From the NCBI RefSeq assembly GCF_013155275.1, contig NZ_JABJXS010000008.1, positions 1 to 64,000 of the forward strand: a DNA stretch of 64,000 nt, in the 5' to 3' direction. A model generated the notes under the pieces. It saw only the letters and a list, made by a program, of their open reading frames with translations, was not told the origin of the DNA and did not search any database. Made by a program: the position numbers and the translations under genes. This document shows positions 27,202 to 40,162 of this stretch, in pieces; position 1 is the first letter of the stretch, and each line of letters starts with the position of its first letter. The DNA comes from Brenneria sp. hezel4-2-4. Its GTDB lineage: Bacteria > Pseudomonadota > Gammaproteobacteria > Enterobacterales > Enterobacteriaceae.

Positions 27202-29301
27202 TTAATTTCGGTTACGGTTAACTTTTATTACATCCGGCATTACGCGGATTTTGCGCATAATATTCGCCAGATGAACGCGGTCGAGCGTGGTGAGTCGGAT
27301 AAACGCGCTGTATACGCGGCCGTCTTTTTCTTCGGTATTGATGCTCTGGATATTTGAGTTCGCCGTATTGATTGCGGCGGCCAGATTAGCCAGCGCGCCC
27401 TGATGGTTGAACATATCCACCTTGATTTCGGCGATAAATTCTTGATCGGTCACCTTATCCCACTCCACGGCCATAAACTTTTCCGGCTCTTTCTGATAAC
27501 CGCGGATGTTGCGGCAGGATTCGTGGTGGATAACCAGTCCTTTACCGGGGCTGACGTGAGCGATAATCGGATCGCCCGGAATAGGGCGACAGCATTTGGC
27601 GAATGAAATCATCACGCCATCCGCGCCTTTAATCGGCAATTTGCGCAGCCCGGTATTTTCCAACTGGGATTGTTCGTTCAGCAGATTTTTCGCCACCACC
27701 ACGCTCATGGCATTGCCCAGCCCGATTTCCGCCATCAGATCGTCCAGCGTGGCAAGCTTCATTCGGTCAAGCTCAAGCTGAATATTTTTTTCCGGAATAT
27801 CAGACAGTTTACGGCCGCTGCCCAGAGCATGGTTCAGCAAACGACGGCCCAGACTGACGGAGTCATCGCGCTTAAGGTTTTTCAGCATCTGGCGGATTTT
27901 GGCGCGCGCTCGAGAGCTGACGACGAAGTTCAGCCAGGCGGCGTTTGGTCTGGCGCCTGGCGCGGTAATGATCTCAATGGTCTGCCCGCTGGTCAGCGGC
28001 TGCGACAACGGATAGGGCTGGCGATCGACTCTGGCGCCGACGCAGGCATGACCGATATCGGTATGTACGGCATAGGCGAAATCGACCGGCGTTGCGCCGG
28101 CGGGCAATTCCACAATCCGGCCTTCCGGCGTGAAGACATACATTTCGTCGGGAAAGAGGTCGGACTTAACGCTTTCGATAAATTCAAACGAACTGCCCGC
28201 GCTCTGCTGCAATTCCAGCAGGCTTTGCATCCAGCGCTGGGCGCGAACCTGGGCGGTGGTGCTGCTTTCGCCTTCTTTATAGGCCCAATGCGCGGCAACG
28301 CCCATTTCCGCCATCTGATCCATATCGTCGGTGCGGATCTGCACTTCCACCGGAACGCCGTGCGGACCAATCAGCGAAGTATGCAGCGACTGATAGCCGT
28401 TCGCCTTGGGAATGGCGATATAATCCTTTACCCGGCCGGGGCGGGGTTTATACAGACTATGCACCTGACCCAACACGCGATAGCAGGTATCCAGTTCCTT
28501 AACGATCACCCGAAAAGCGTAAATGTCCATAATGGAATGAAAACGCTGTTCTTTCAGATGCATCTTGCAGTAGATGGAATAAAGGTGTTTTTCACGGCCG
28601 CTTACCCGGCAGGCAATTCCGGCTTCGGTCAAACGGCCTTCAATCTCGGCAAGGATTTTCTGGATCATCTCTTTCCGGTTGCCGCGGGCGGCTTTGACCA
28701 CCTCTTTGATTACGCGGTAACGGTTGGGATAGAGCGCTTCAAAACCCAGCTCTTCAAGCTCGGTTTTCAGGTGATGGATACCCAGCCGATGCGCCAGCGG
28801 ACTGTATATTTCCAGCGTTTCGCGGGCAATGCGCCGGCGCTTATCCGGGCGTAAAGAACCCAGCGTGCGCATATTGTGGGTACGGTCGGCCAGTTTGATC
28901 AGAATGACGCGGATGTCCTGCACCATCGCCATGATCATCTTGCGAAAGTTCTCAGCCTGCGCTTCTTTCTTATCGCGGAACTTCAACTTGTCGAGTTTGG
29001 AGACGCCTTCCACCAGTTCGGCGACGCTCTTGCCGAAGAGCTGTTCCATGTCCTGATAGGTGGCGGGGGTGTCTTCTATCACATCGTGCAACAGCGCGGC
29101 CATCAGCGTTTCATAGTCAAGACGCATCTCGGCCAGAATACAGGCAACGGCAATCGGGTGAGTGATATAGGGTTCGCCACTGGAGCGAGTCTGCCCCTCG
29201 TGAGCATCACGTGCAACAAGGTAAGCCTGGCGTAAACGTTTAATCTGCTCTTCCGGCAGATAACGTTGAATCAGCAGATTAAGGCTTTCAAAAAGGTACA
29301 A
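27202..29301 (-). CDS. spoT: Bifunctional (p)ppGpp synthetase/hydrolase SpoT
   Basis: A 699-aa stringent-response enzyme, mainly the (p)ppGpp hydrolase. The HD hydrolase domain (about 20-200) has HDVIED and the DRTHNMRTL segment. The synthetase domain has YQSLHTSLIGPHG. TGS (VYVFTPEGRIVELPAGATPVDFAYAVHT), helical and C-terminal ACT domains follow; the ACT region is near residues 620-699. E. coli SpoT is 702 aa. It is 18 bp after rpoZ in the gmk-rpoZ-spoT-trmH-recG operon. Confidence 0.97.
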   Translation of the reverse strand: MYLFESLNLLIQRYLPEEQIKRLRQAYLVARDAHEGQTRSSGEPYITHPIAVACILAEMRLDYETLMAALLHDVIEDTPATYQDMEQLFGKSVAELVEGVSKLDKLKFRDKKEAQAENFRKMIMAMVQDIRVILIKLADRTHNMRTLGSLRPDKRRRIARETLEIYSPLAHRLGIHHLKTELEELGFEALYPNRYRVIKEVVKAARGNRKEMIQKILAEIEGRLTEAGIACRVSGREKHLYSIYCKMHLKEQRFHSIMDIYAFRVIVKELDTCYRVLGQVHSLYKPRPGRVKDYIAIPKANGYQSLHTSLIGPHGVPVEVQIRTDDMDQMAEMGVAAHWAYKEGESSTTAQVRAQRWMQSLLELQQSAGSSFEFIESVKSDLFPDEMYVFTPEGRIVELPAGATPVDFAYAVHTDIGHACVGARVDRQPYPLSQPLTSGQTIEIITAPGARPNAAWLNFVVSSRARAKIRQMLKNLKRDDSVSLGRRLLNHALGSGRKLSDIPEKNIQLELDRMKLATLDDLMAEIGLGNAMSVVVAKNLLNEQSQLENTGLRKLPIKGADGVMISFAKCCRPIPGDPIIAHVSPGKGLVIHHESCRNIRGYQKEPEKFMAVEWDKVTDQEFIAEIKVDMFNHQGALANLAAAINTANSNIQSINTEEKDGRVYSAFIRLTTLDRVHLANIMRKIRVMPDVIKVNRNRN

Positions 29302-29319
29302 GGGCGACTCGCGGTCTGA

Positions 29320-29595
29320 TTAACGGCGGCCTTCAGCAATCGCGGTGACCGCCTGAATTTCCGCGGCTTCCTGCTCTTGCTGCTCCTGACGGTCACGAAC
29401 GTCCAGGATTTGGGCGTTGATCAGGCCTTCTTCGATCTCGCGCAGGGCGATCACGGTGTACTTATCGTTTTCTTCCGCTACCAGCGGCTCTTTACCACCA
29501 GTCTGGATCTGACGGGCGCGACGAGCAGCGACCAACACCAGGTCAAAACGATTACCAATTTTCTCTACAGCGTCTTGAACAGTTACGCGTGCCAT
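29320..29595 (-). CDS. rpoZ: RNA polymerase omega subunit
   Basis: A 91-aa subunit that helps assemble RNA polymerase by holding beta-prime and forms part of the ppGpp site 1. The N-terminus [20 protein letters not shown] and the RARQ segment involved in ppGpp contact are intact. It lies between gmk and spoT, linking it to the stringent-response enzyme it works with. Confidence 0.98.
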   Translation of the reverse strand: MARVTVQDAVEKIGNRFDLVLVAARRARQIQTGGKEPLVAEENDKYTVIALREIEEGLINAQILDVRDRQEQQEQEAAEIQAVTAIAEGRR

Positions 29596-29649
29596 AATGT
29601 GCTACTCCACAGGGAAATAAAATGACTGGGCATCATACTGAAAGAGCCG

Positions 29650-30282
<633 letters not shown>

Positions 30283-30309
30283 TTATTAATTGCAATTAAT
30301 TATTGATAT

Positions 30310-30343
30310 AAATGCGGCGGAACCCGCATTTCCCCACATTATA
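30310..30343 (-). promoter_or_regulatory. gmk operon promoter and leader hairpin
   Basis: The 315-bp gap between gmk and ligB holds, on the minus strand, a TATAAT -10 (30338-30343). An AAATGCGG/CCGCATTT hairpin (about 30310-30332) lies inside the leader. The -35 is weak. A 14-bp perfect palindrome TTAATTGCAATTAA lies close to the gmk start, near 30285-30299. Nothing else in the gap is coding as far as I can see. Confidence 0.4.
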
Positions 30344-30477
30344 CACGCCAATACGCCATCAGTCGCGCTGTGATAAATGTCATTGCAGAATGTTTTACCG
30401 TTATGCCACCAGAAATGCTTTCTGCCAACCTTTTCCGCATACGTTGCGCAGCCGTTCCCGGTGATTTTTCATACTGA

Positions 30478-32340
<1,863 letters not shown>

Positions 32341-32423
32341 TAGCCAGTGCCGAAACGGACGGGAAAAAATTAAAGCATCATTAAAGGCTATAACACTACC
32401 GGACATATTAGATATTAGCGCAA

Positions 32424-32546
32424 TAATCATAAATAACATTTATGATTAGCCATCGGATTTATCTATTTTTTGTAATTATTGTCGCATACGGGAAAGAATA
32501 AATGCGAGGTTTAGTAATGAACTCCCTCATTGCCCCGTTGTCCTAC
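32424..32546. promoter_or_regulatory. eptB upstream region: inverted repeat and sigmaE-like promoter
   Basis: A perfect 10-bp inverted repeat, TAATCATAAA/TTTATGATTA (32424-32448), lies 80 bp after ligB and has no T-run, so it may be an operator rather than a terminator. Further on, TGAACT (32518-32523) and TCCTAC (32541-32546) are 17 bp apart and resemble a sigmaE promoter. E. coli eptB is sigmaE-dependent; the assignment here is inference. Confidence 0.35.
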
Positions 32547-32588
32547 TAGCTTCAGATAATAATTCGTTTTATCGGAGCACTTGAAGCG

Positions 32589-34268
32589 ATGAAGTTTGGC
32601 CCCGCGATTTCACAGCCTAAGTTATCGTTCTTTCTGGCAATATATATCGGTCTTTTCCTTAATCTTTCAGTCTTTTATCGAAGATTTGATGCTTTTTCGG
32701 TATTTACAGGTAAGCAGCTATCAAAATTTACCCCGGCAATAATTGAATTGCTGGCCTGTATATTGTTTACCTTTTTTCTTATGCGGATTATTTCTCTGGG
32801 CGGGCGCTATTTTTATCGCGTCGTTGCCTCACTGCTGGTGCTGATTTCTGTCGCCGCCAGTTATTACATGACGTTTTTTAATGTCGTTATCGGCTACGGC
32901 ATTATTGCCGCGGTTATGACGACGGACATTGATCTTTCTAAAGAAGTTATCGGTTTCCGTTTTATTCTGTGGATGCTGGCGGTAAGCGCATTACCCTTGT
33001 TATTGATTTGGAAAAATGCCTTACGTCATACACTAATTGAACAGCTAACGTCGCCGGGGAAACGCCTGACGCCGGTGTTGATCTTACTGGCTGTGGTTGC
33101 CCTGGTATGGTTACCGATCCGCTATATGGATAAGGCCCAGTCGGTCTCGGAAAAGCTCTCTAATGTTGACTTACCCAGCTATGGCGGCGTGGTTGCGCAT
33201 TCGTATCTGCCATCGAACTGGCTGTCTGCTTTGGGATTATTTGCCTATACGAAATATGACGAAAGTCAGGACGCGACGAATTTGTTCGATCCCGGCAAAC
33301 ATTTTACTTACCTTCCGCCAACCGGGATTGATGATACCTATGTGGTTTTCATCATTGGCGAAACCACCCGTTGGGATCACATGGGGCTGTTAGGGTATGA
33401 GCGCGATACCACGCCCCGCTTGTCGAAAGAAAAAAATCTGGTGGCTTTCCGCGGAAAATCCTGTGATACCTCGACCAAACTCTCCATGCGTTGCATGTTT
33501 GTACGGGAAGGTGGTACGGAAGATAATCCTCAGCGGACATTGAAGGAGCAGAATATCTTTGCGGTATTAAAGGAACTGGGGTTCACGTCCGAGCTATTCG
33601 CGATGCAGAGTGAAGTTTGGTTCTATAACAGCATTGAAGCCGATAACTACTCTTTCCGTGAAATGATCGCGTCGGAAAAAAGCAACGACGGTAAGTCGGT
33701 GGATGACATGCTGCTGGTGGATGAAGTCAGGGAGTCGCTGGAGCGCTACCCGAAAGGTAAGCATCTGATTGTGCTGCATACCAAGGGGTCCCACTATCTT
33801 TACTCGATGCGCTATCCCCGTAGCTATGCCCGCTATCAGCCGGAATGTATGGGCGTCGATGCATCCTGTTCCCGTGAACAGCTGATTAATGCGTTTGATA
33901 ATAGCGTGCTGTACACCGATAGCTTTATCGAAAACGTGATTAACCAGGTGCGGGATAAGAAAGCATTGGTGTTTTATGCCTCCGATCACGGTGAATCCAT
34001 CGATGATAACTATCATTTACACGGTACGCCGCGCCAAATGGCGCCGCCGGAACAGTTCCGATCGCCGATGATAGTCTGGGCATCGGATAAATTTCTGGCT
34101 GACTCAGGTAATATGAATGCGTTTGATCGGTTAAAAGCACAGCAGCGAATCGGCAAAACCCATCGCCATGAAGAGCTGTTTGATACCATTTTGGGATGTC
34201 TGGGATATACCTCGCCGGATGGCGGCATCAACCCGAAAAACAACTGGTGCAACAAGACCGGAAGCTGA
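32589..34268 (+). CDS. eptB: Kdo2-lipid A phosphoethanolamine 7''-transferase EptB
   Basis: A 559-aa inner-membrane enzyme that moves phosphoethanolamine from phosphatidylethanolamine to the outer Kdo of LPS, altering surface charge and resistance to cationic peptides. There are about five N-terminal membrane helices (residues 15-175) and a periplasmic sulfatase-fold domain. Metal and catalytic parts are IIGETTRWDHMG, the nucleophile Thr in SCDTSTKLSMRC, and SDHGES. It follows E. coli EptB over its whole length, including YTSPDGGIN near the end. Confidence 0.94.
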   Translation: MKFGPAISQPKLSFFLAIYIGLFLNLSVFYRRFDAFSVFTGKQLSKFTPAIIELLACILFTFFLMRIISLGGRYFYRVVASLLVLISVAASYYMTFFNVVIGYGIIAAVMTTDIDLSKEVIGFRFILWMLAVSALPLLLIWKNALRHTLIEQLTSPGKRLTPVLILLAVVALVWLPIRYMDKAQSVSEKLSNVDLPSYGGVVAHSYLPSNWLSALGLFAYTKYDESQDATNLFDPGKHFTYLPPTGIDDTYVVFIIGETTRWDHMGLLGYERDTTPRLSKEKNLVAFRGKSCDTSTKLSMRCMFVREGGTEDNPQRTLKEQNIFAVLKELGFTSELFAMQSEVWFYNSIEADNYSFREMIASEKSNDGKSVDDMLLVDEVRESLERYPKGKHLIVLHTKGSHYLYSMRYPRSYARYQPECMGVDASCSREQLINAFDNSVLYTDSFIENVINQVRDKKALVFYASDHGESIDDNYHLHGTPRQMAPPEQFRSPMIVWASDKFLADSGNMNAFDRLKAQQRIGKTHRHEELFDTILGCLGYTSPDGGINPKNNWCNKTGS

Positions 34269-34293
34269 CGATGATGTTTGGCGCGGTTAAGCC

Positions 34294-34456
34294 TAGACTG
34301 GGCAGAGGTTGCTGACAAAGTCGTTTGTAAGCCTGAGATACCCGGGCCTAGCGTACCGAGGGGCGCTCCGGCGGCTTACGCCGCTACGGCCCCTAGCCAC
34401 GTTCTCCCTAATAACGGGCTTTGTCAACGGTTTGAGCCCAGTCGATAGACTGGGCA
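34294..34456. mobile_element. MITE-like palindromic element
   Basis: This roughly 160-bp non-coding element has imperfect 25-bp terminal inverted repeats (34296-34320 and 34419-34443, 18 of 25 matching, both starting GACTGGGC and ending TGACAAAG). The 11-bp direct repeat TAGACTGGGCA flanks it (34294-34304 and 34446-34456). The centre folds as AGGGGC...GGCGGC-TTAC-GCCGCT...GCCCCT. No transposase is present. It lies between the convergent eptB and uhpT stops. Confidence 0.5.
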
Positions 34457-34475
34457 ATGGCATATTATCAACCGG

Positions 34476-35867
34476 TCACGCGGATTTCAGTTGATGAACC
34501 TGTTTTTCGCGGCGGATTTTACGTTCTTCCATCACCGCAACGATGGCCATCAGACAGATACAGCAGATGGCGGCCGTATCCAGCGCGGCGAAAGTGCCGG
34601 CCCAGCCGGTCAGACCGAAGATCGGCGTACCGTCCGCAATCATCCCCAGGCCCAGTTTCGCGAAGCTATCGCCAATCAGGTAGGCAAAGGTGCCTTTAAT
34701 GCCGTCGGCCGCACTAATGGCTTTTTTCGGTACAAAGCCTACGGCGGCGACGCCAATCAGCAGTTGCGGACCAAAGACCAGAAAACCCAGCGCAAACAGC
34801 GAGGAGAGGTAAACGTACGCATTGCTGGCATGCTGGTAGACGCTGAGGGTGGCAATGATCAGCGCCAGCGCGATACAGGCAACCAGGGCGCGGCGGCCGT
34901 TGGCAAGGTCGGAGAGATAGCCCCACAGCAGCGTACCGACCAGCGCACCGGCTTCAAACAGGGTAAAGCCCTGAATCGCCACTTCTTTTGACAGCTTCAG
35001 TTCCTGAAAGGCGTAGACCGTCGACCATTGGTCGATACCGATACGCACCACATAAAGGAAGACATTGGAGAAACACAGCAGCCAGATCACTTTGTTCTTC
35101 AGCACGTACTCGACAAAGATCTGCCATTTGGTCATCGAGCCGTCTTCCGTCTCTTTGTCCTCATCGCTGATCGCTTCGCCAAACAGCTCTTCCGCTTTAC
35201 CCAGACCGTAAGCTTCCGGCGAGTCGCTGCCGTAGCGCAGACCGATAAAGCCGACAATCAGCGCGATAACCGACGGTACGATAAACATACCGATCACATG
35301 GCCGTCGAACAGGTAGTTCGCGCCGAACAGCGCCACGCCCGCCGCGCCCGCGCCACCCAGATTATGCGAGATGTTCCACATGCCAAGATAGGTTCCGCGC
35401 TTACGGCGCGGCGTCCATTTAGTGATCGTGGAATAGCTGCACGATCCGCCGGTGCTCTGGAAGAACCCGCTCAGCGCGTAGAAGGCAATCATCAAAAACA
35501 GGCTGATGGAGCCGGAACCCATGCTGGCGCTGAAGCCAAGCATACAGATACTGGACAGGATCAGCATCAGCGGCAGGAACTGCTTGGTGTTTTTGCCATC
35601 CGCATAATAGGAGACCAGCGTTTTCCCCACGCCGTAGGTGATGGAGAAGCCCAGACCAATCATCCCCAGTTGAGTCATACTCAAGCCGTAGGTGGAGATC
35701 ATGTCATTCTGCGCGATATTAAAATTCTTGCGGATCAGGTACATGGTCAGGTAGCCGATAAAGACCACCAGATAGGACTGCATAAAGGGCTTGAACCACA
35801 TTTTGCGCCGCTCTTCGAGCGGCAGATTCAGGGTCGGCTTGCGCACCTGATTAAGAAAGGCCAGCAT
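34476..35867 (-). CDS. uhpT: Hexose-6-phosphate:phosphate antiporter UhpT
   Basis: A 463-aa major-facilitator protein with 12 membrane helices that imports glucose 6-phosphate and related esters in exchange for phosphate; it is also the entry route for fosfomycin. It is nearly identical to E. coli UhpT, including [19 protein letters not shown] and the essential Arg at position 46 in that segment. A palindrome GGAAATTTTCC near 35961 and a TACAAT -10 (35908-35913) lie in the 141-bp gap upstream; the palindrome is a candidate UhpA site. Confidence 0.97.
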   Translation of the reverse strand: MLAFLNQVRKPTLNLPLEERRKMWFKPFMQSYLVVFIGYLTMYLIRKNFNIAQNDMISTYGLSMTQLGMIGLGFSITYGVGKTLVSYYADGKNTKQFLPLMLILSSICMLGFSASMGSGSISLFLMIAFYALSGFFQSTGGSCSYSTITKWTPRRKRGTYLGMWNISHNLGGAGAAGVALFGANYLFDGHVIGMFIVPSVIALIVGFIGLRYGSDSPEAYGLGKAEELFGEAISDEDKETEDGSMTKWQIFVEYVLKNKVIWLLCFSNVFLYVVRIGIDQWSTVYAFQELKLSKEVAIQGFTLFEAGALVGTLLWGYLSDLANGRRALVACIALALIIATLSVYQHASNAYVYLSSLFALGFLVFGPQLLIGVAAVGFVPKKAISAADGIKGTFAYLIGDSFAKLGLGMIADGTPIFGLTGWAGTFAALDTAAICCICLMAIVAVMEERKIRREKQVHQLKSA

Positions 35868-36008
35868 GGTTGTCTCCTCTTACTACGCAAACGCTGGAAG
35901 TGGCTGCATTGTAAGAAACGGAGGTCGGTACTGGCTTAAGACATCATCCAGTAAAAACTAGGAAATTTTCCCGGTTTTGGTCTTTGAGGTGAAAAAGAGT
36001 GAAGTGAG

Positions 36009-37349
36009 TCACGCTTCTGCGGGGATTTTTGCTCCGCTGCGCGGCGCCTGAGCATTTAAAAACGGCAGCAGCAGCAGAGCGGAGACGCCGGCCGCCACCG
36101 CAATGACCGCAAAAAAACCGGTCCAGTGCCAGATATCCATAATTTGCGCCAGCGGCCAGCCGGAAAGCGATGCGCCGAGATAGGCAAATAGTCCGACGAA
36201 GCCGGTGGCGGCCCCCGCCGCGTCTTTGTGCGAGCATTCCGCCGCCGCCATGCCAATCAGCATCTGCGGGCCAAAGACAAAAAAGCCGGTGGTAAAGAAA
36301 CAGGCTGCCTGCATCACATAGCTGGCGAACGGCATTAGCCAAAGCGAGCCGACCGATAGCAGGATGCCGGCCGCGAAGATCAGATTCATCGGCCCGCGAT
36401 TGCCGTTGAACAGTTTGTCCGACCCCCAGCCCGCAACCAGCGCGCCAATAAATCCGCCCAGTTCGAACATGGTTACCGCCGAATTGGCGGTGACCAGGTT
36501 TACGCCGAGCGTCTCTGACATATACAGATTGCCCCAGTCGTTGATGGCCGCCCGCACCACGTAAACCAGCACATAGCACAGCGCCAGCAGCCAGATGTAA
36601 GGGTTGGTGAGTACGTACTTATGGAGAATTTCCCGGTGCGACAGCCCCACGCCTTCCTGCTGTTGCGCGATCTCCAACGCATCGCGGCGCCACTCGCCCA
36701 CGCTGGGTAGCCCCAGGGTTTGCGGACGATCGCGCAGCCGCCAGCATAAAAACAGCCCGACCAGAATAGCCAGCGTTCCGGCGATAATCAGCCCGGCTCG
36801 CCAGCCGTAGTGCAGCGCCGCCGCACCCACCACCATCGGTATCAACGCGCCGCCCACGTTATGCGCCGTGTTCCACACCGCCCACCAGCCGCCGCGCTCG
36901 GTACGCGAGTACCAGGTAGTGAGTAAACGCGCGCACACCGGCGAGCCCCAGCCCTGAAAGAACGCATTCGCTACCCACAGTAGGGCGAATACCCATAGCG
37001 ACGAGGAAAAGCCGAACAGAATGTTCACCACGCCGCTGGCAATCAGCCCCAGCCCCATAAAGTAGCGGGCGTTAGACTGGTCGCTGACGATACCGGAAAA
37101 GAATTTCGACACGCCGTAAGTGACGTAAAACAGCGTGGCGAGCAGGCCGATGTCGCTGCGCGTCAAAATGCCGTTAACCAGAATTTCCGGCACCGCTGCG
37201 TTAAAACTTTTACGCGTAAAGTAAAATAGCGCGTAGCCCAGATAGATAGAGATAAGAATGTGCCGTCGCCAGTAGCGGTAAGTTTCGTCAATCGCTTGCC
37301 GATCGGTGAGCGGCGGTATGCCGGGCGGAATTTTCAGAAAACCAAACAT
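36009..37349 (-). CDS. uhpC: Hexose-phosphate sensor/transport regulator UhpC
   Basis: A 446-aa UhpT-like protein of the organophosphate antiporter family. It senses external glucose 6-phosphate and activates UhpB rather than acting as the main importer. Twelve hydrophobic segments are visible, with the family segment YLGYALFYFTRKSFNAA in TM1 and GWGSPVCARLLTTWYSR. It starts 8 bp after uhpB in the uhpABC operon, as in E. coli. Confidence 0.96.
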   Translation of the reverse strand: MFGFLKIPPGIPPLTDRQAIDETYRYWRRHILISIYLGYALFYFTRKSFNAAVPEILVNGILTRSDIGLLATLFYVTYGVSKFFSGIVSDQSNARYFMGLGLIASGVVNILFGFSSSLWVFALLWVANAFFQGWGSPVCARLLTTWYSRTERGGWWAVWNTAHNVGGALIPMVVGAAALHYGWRAGLIIAGTLAILVGLFLCWRLRDRPQTLGLPSVGEWRRDALEIAQQQEGVGLSHREILHKYVLTNPYIWLLALCYVLVYVVRAAINDWGNLYMSETLGVNLVTANSAVTMFELGGFIGALVAGWGSDKLFNGNRGPMNLIFAAGILLSVGSLWLMPFASYVMQAACFFTTGFFVFGPQMLIGMAAAECSHKDAAGAATGFVGLFAYLGASLSGWPLAQIMDIWHWTGFFAVIAVAAGVSALLLLPFLNAQAPRSGAKIPAEA

Positions 37350-37357
37350 GACGATCC

Positions 37358-38860
37358 TTATTGATTACGCAGCGGCAGACTGACGGTGACGCGGGTTCCG
37401 CGGGTGCAGGAGATAGTCAGCGAACCACCGAGGGCCGATACCCGTTCGCGCATGCCGGTCAGGCCCAGGCCCAACTGTCCTGAATTCGGCGGCAGGCCGC
37501 AGCCGTCGTCTTCAATCACCAGCAGGAGTTGATTGTCTTTGCACCCGCATTGCAGCGTGACCGTACTGGCGTTGGCGTGTTTGACGATGTTGTTCAGTCC
37601 TTCCTGACAGACGCGGAACAGCGTGACGCGCTGGCTTTCGCTGAGCATCGCTTCGTCAATTTGCCAACTAAGGCGGCTTACGATGCCGCGCGCTTCCAGT
37701 TCCATCTCTCGCGTCAACGAACGCATCGCCTGCTCAAGAGAAAGATCGTCCAACTGGCGCGGCCGCAGGCGGCCCAGCAAACGGCGCACCGAATCGTAAA
37801 CGCCAAGAGACAGCGTCTCAATCAACGCGCCGCTCTGCTTCACTCCGGCATTTTCCGGCGCCAGCCGTTGCAAAATACCGGCTTGCGTGCGGATCGCGGT
37901 GATGGTCTGGCCGATATCATCGTGCAGTTCGCGCGCTACTTCCCGCCGGACGCTCTCTTCGGTTTCCAGCAGCCGCTCAGCAAGGCGATGATTGCGGGCC
38001 AACTGGTTTTGCAGGGACAGATTAAGTTCCCTTAAGCGCTGGATGCCCGCCCCCAGCAGCAACCCCGTCAGGCTCTGGGCCAGCAACGAGAGCAGTAAAT
38101 CCACCTGATGATCGTGCCAGGTCTGACTGGCGATCAGGGCAATGGCATTCATCAGCGTCGCGATGAGCGCCCCCTGCCAACCGTAATGCCAGGCGAGGGC
38201 GATAATCGGCAGCGCCAGACAAAACGGCGTAAAGCGCGCCAGCTCATTCGGCAGCCCTAACTGTAGCCATAGGCTGACGGCAAACAGCAGCAGATACCAG
38301 AGCAGATGCCGGGTGCGCCAGTTGATCGGCTGTGAAACCAGCGCCGGGCCGAGCGGCAACCAGGTGGCGCTGGTGAGATAGTGCCAGATAACCAGACAGG
38401 TGGGCGCCAGCGTGAGTCCGCCAGTCAGGGTCAACAGCAGTACGGTAAGCGCGTCTTCCCCGCTTCCAATCCAGGGCAGAGACTGTAATAGCGCGGCGGC
38501 GATCAGGGCGCCGCCCTGTAGCAACAAGGTATGCCAGTCATTCGGGCGTCGCCGGCGGCTGACCAATGCGACGGGCAACAGTGACAGCAGGCTTCCGATC
38601 GTCAATAAGGGCAGGTGAAGCAGGTTCACTTCCTGCGACAGCCAAACCAACAGCAGCCATTCACTGGCGAGCAATACCGGCCAGTAACTGCGCGGGCATT
38701 GCAACATCAATCCCAGACGCAAACCAAACGGAAACAGCAACGCCGCCAGCTCCGGTCGCTCCACCAGATGCAGGCTAATGCCCCACAGGCAGAACCACGC
38801 GGCGGAGAAAATAAAGAAGCTGGCGGTAACGGAGATGAGCCGGGCGAGTAACGGATGCAT
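37358..38860 (-). CDS. uhpB: Sensor histidine kinase UhpB
   Basis: A 500-aa kinase with about eight membrane helices in the first 270 residues (MASE1-like). The HisKA_3 phospho-acceptor is [13 protein letters not shown] near residue 313, and the ATPase domain has EDDGCGLPP and [11 protein letters not shown]. It phosphorylates UhpA when UhpC reports glucose 6-phosphate. The start ATG overlaps the uhpA stop (TAATG). The length is the same as in E. coli, supporting 38860 rather than an upstream TTG. Confidence 0.95.
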   Translation of the reverse strand: MHPLLARLISVTASFFIFSAAWFCLWGISLHLVERPELAALLFPFGLRLGLMLQCPRSYWPVLLASEWLLLVWLSQEVNLLHLPLLTIGSLLSLLPVALVSRRRRPNDWHTLLLQGGALIAAALLQSLPWIGSGEDALTVLLLTLTGGLTLAPTCLVIWHYLTSATWLPLGPALVSQPINWRTRHLLWYLLLFAVSLWLQLGLPNELARFTPFCLALPIIALAWHYGWQGALIATLMNAIALIASQTWHDHQVDLLLSLLAQSLTGLLLGAGIQRLRELNLSLQNQLARNHRLAERLLETEESVRREVARELHDDIGQTITAIRTQAGILQRLAPENAGVKQSGALIETLSLGVYDSVRRLLGRLRPRQLDDLSLEQAMRSLTREMELEARGIVSRLSWQIDEAMLSESQRVTLFRVCQEGLNNIVKHANASTVTLQCGCKDNQLLLVIEDDGCGLPPNSGQLGLGLTGMRERVSALGGSLTISCTRGTRVTVSLPLRNQ

Positions 38861-39450
38861 TACCAACCAGCGAATAGTCGACGGGCCAGTTCGACGTCAT
38901 TGCTGATGCCGAGTTTTTCCATCAGGTTGGCACGGTGAACATGCACGGTTTTCGGCGATAGCCCCAGTTCGGCGGCGATCTCTTTGACCGCCATCCCCTG
39001 CGCGAGTTTTTCCGCTACCTGATGTTCGCGGCGGGTCAGCGGATCCTGCTTGGCGGAGGCGAGTTTCAGGGCCACATCCGGCGTGAGGTAGCAGCCGCCG
39101 GCCGTCACCGTACGGACAGCGGCAATCAGTTCATCGGGGCTGCAACGTTTGGACAGAAATCCGTGCGCGCCGGCATTCAGCGCCTGTTCAATCAGCGCCG
39201 GGCTATCGTGGACGGAGAGCATCACCACCGCCATGCCTTTCGGCAACTGGCTTAAAAGTTCCAGACCGGAAATATCCGGCATCGAGATATCGCATATGCA
39301 GACCTGCACGGCGCGCCCCGGTAGCCCGGCCAGCGCCTCGCGGCCTGAACCAAACTCGCCGACAACCTGCATATCCGGTTCAAGCGCCAGCAATTGGGCG
39401 AAACCAGAACGAACGATACGGTGATCGTCAATGAGAGCAATCGTGATCAT
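38860..39450 (-). CDS. uhpA: Transcriptional activator UhpA (NarL/FixJ type)
   Basis: A 196-aa response regulator that switches on uhpT. The receiver domain has DDH at about 8-10 and the phospho-acceptor in [13 protein letters not shown] (Asp 54 region). The LuxR-type helix-turn-helix is [25 protein letters not shown]. The start [10 protein letters not shown] gives exactly the E. coli length; the longer frame to 39624 is not supported. First gene of uhpABC, with uhpT as the downstream target. Confidence 0.96.
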   Translation of the reverse strand: MITIALIDDHRIVRSGFAQLLALEPDMQVVGEFGSGREALAGLPGRAVQVCICDISMPDISGLELLSQLPKGMAVVMLSVHDSPALIEQALNAGAHGFLSKRCSPDELIAAVRTVTAGGCYLTPDVALKLASAKQDPLTRREHQVAEKLAQGMAVKEIAAELGLSPKTVHVHRANLMEKLGISNDVELARRLFAGW

Positions 39451-39652
39451 GGGGGTGAACCAGGCGATATAATAAGCGAGTACCTTAACGTCACTGATAG
39501 TGTCGTTCAAGTCTTGTTGGCGTGTTCCGTATTTAACACGTTTTCCAAACCGTAATTCGCCCGATCGCCGTGGATTTGCATTCGGGGGATTGGGGGAGAG
39601 ATCGGTTACTGGATACTTTACCAACAGGCATAATCCTTTTTCTAAAAAGGGA

Positions 39653-39681
39653 TTGACGCTTCAATGGGGTAGCAGTAATAT
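39653..39681 (+). promoter_or_regulatory. tRNA-Pro promoter
   Basis: TTGACG (39653-39658) and TAATAT (39676-39681) are 17 bp apart and are followed by the GC-rich discriminator GCGCCCGC. This is the arrangement of a strong, stringently controlled stable-RNA promoter. The tRNA begins 12 bp later. Confidence 0.85.
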
Positions 39682-39692
39682 GCGCCCGCATT

Positions 39693-39769
<77 letters not shown>

Positions 39770-39823
39770 AATCGACTTTCGGTAAGGATCTGGAATAGAC
39801 GGATATCACCGGAAAGTACCAAG

Positions 39824-39857
39824 AAACCCGCATCCTGTCTGGATTGGCGGGTTTTTT
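39824..39857 (+). terminator. tRNA-Pro terminator
   Basis: The perfect stem AAACCCGC (39824-39831) / GCGGGTTT (39847-39854) is followed by a T-run, about 55 bp after the tRNA. Its 3' arm and flank are repeated at 40713-40768. Confidence 0.85.
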
Positions 39858-39886
39858 AATGCCCGTTATCTATCGGTATACCCCGT
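39831..39886 (+). repeat. Direct repeat, left copy (tRNA side)
   Basis: This 56-nt segment is repeated at 40713-40768 with 50 of 56 identical positions. It starts CATCCTGTCTGGATTGGCGG and ends TATACCCCGT. The similarity extends patchily further (GTATAACTAC, then GAAATCAAA.CCGC near 39960). The rest of the 393-bp gap 39770-40162 is AT-rich and has no gene that I can support. Confidence 0.75.
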
Positions 39887-40162
39887 TTACAGCTGGAAAG
39901 TTTAGTTATACCACCCCATATAATTACGATGGCACGTATAACTACCCCTCTGACCAATACCGAAATCAAATCCGCAAAACCTGCCGAGACGGAATACACG
40001 TTACAGAACGAGAATGTTTTAAGAATTAATAACCTACTTACCAAGCCCAAGAGCCCTTGGCTATTTTTTCCTATTATGAGCAAGGATTACCCCTCCCCTT
40101 GCACCTGAGTAAAAAAAGCGCGACACTACGTAAAGACATATGTAAATACAAAGGTGAACATG

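Noticed and set aside
27670-28854. A 394-aa frame opposite spoT
   Set aside because: It lies wholly inside spoT, has no start signals and is explained by the spoT codon bias.
35028-35939. A 303-aa frame opposite uhpT
   Set aside because: It is a shadow of the highly conserved uhpT; its His- and Gln-rich composition reflects reverse reading.
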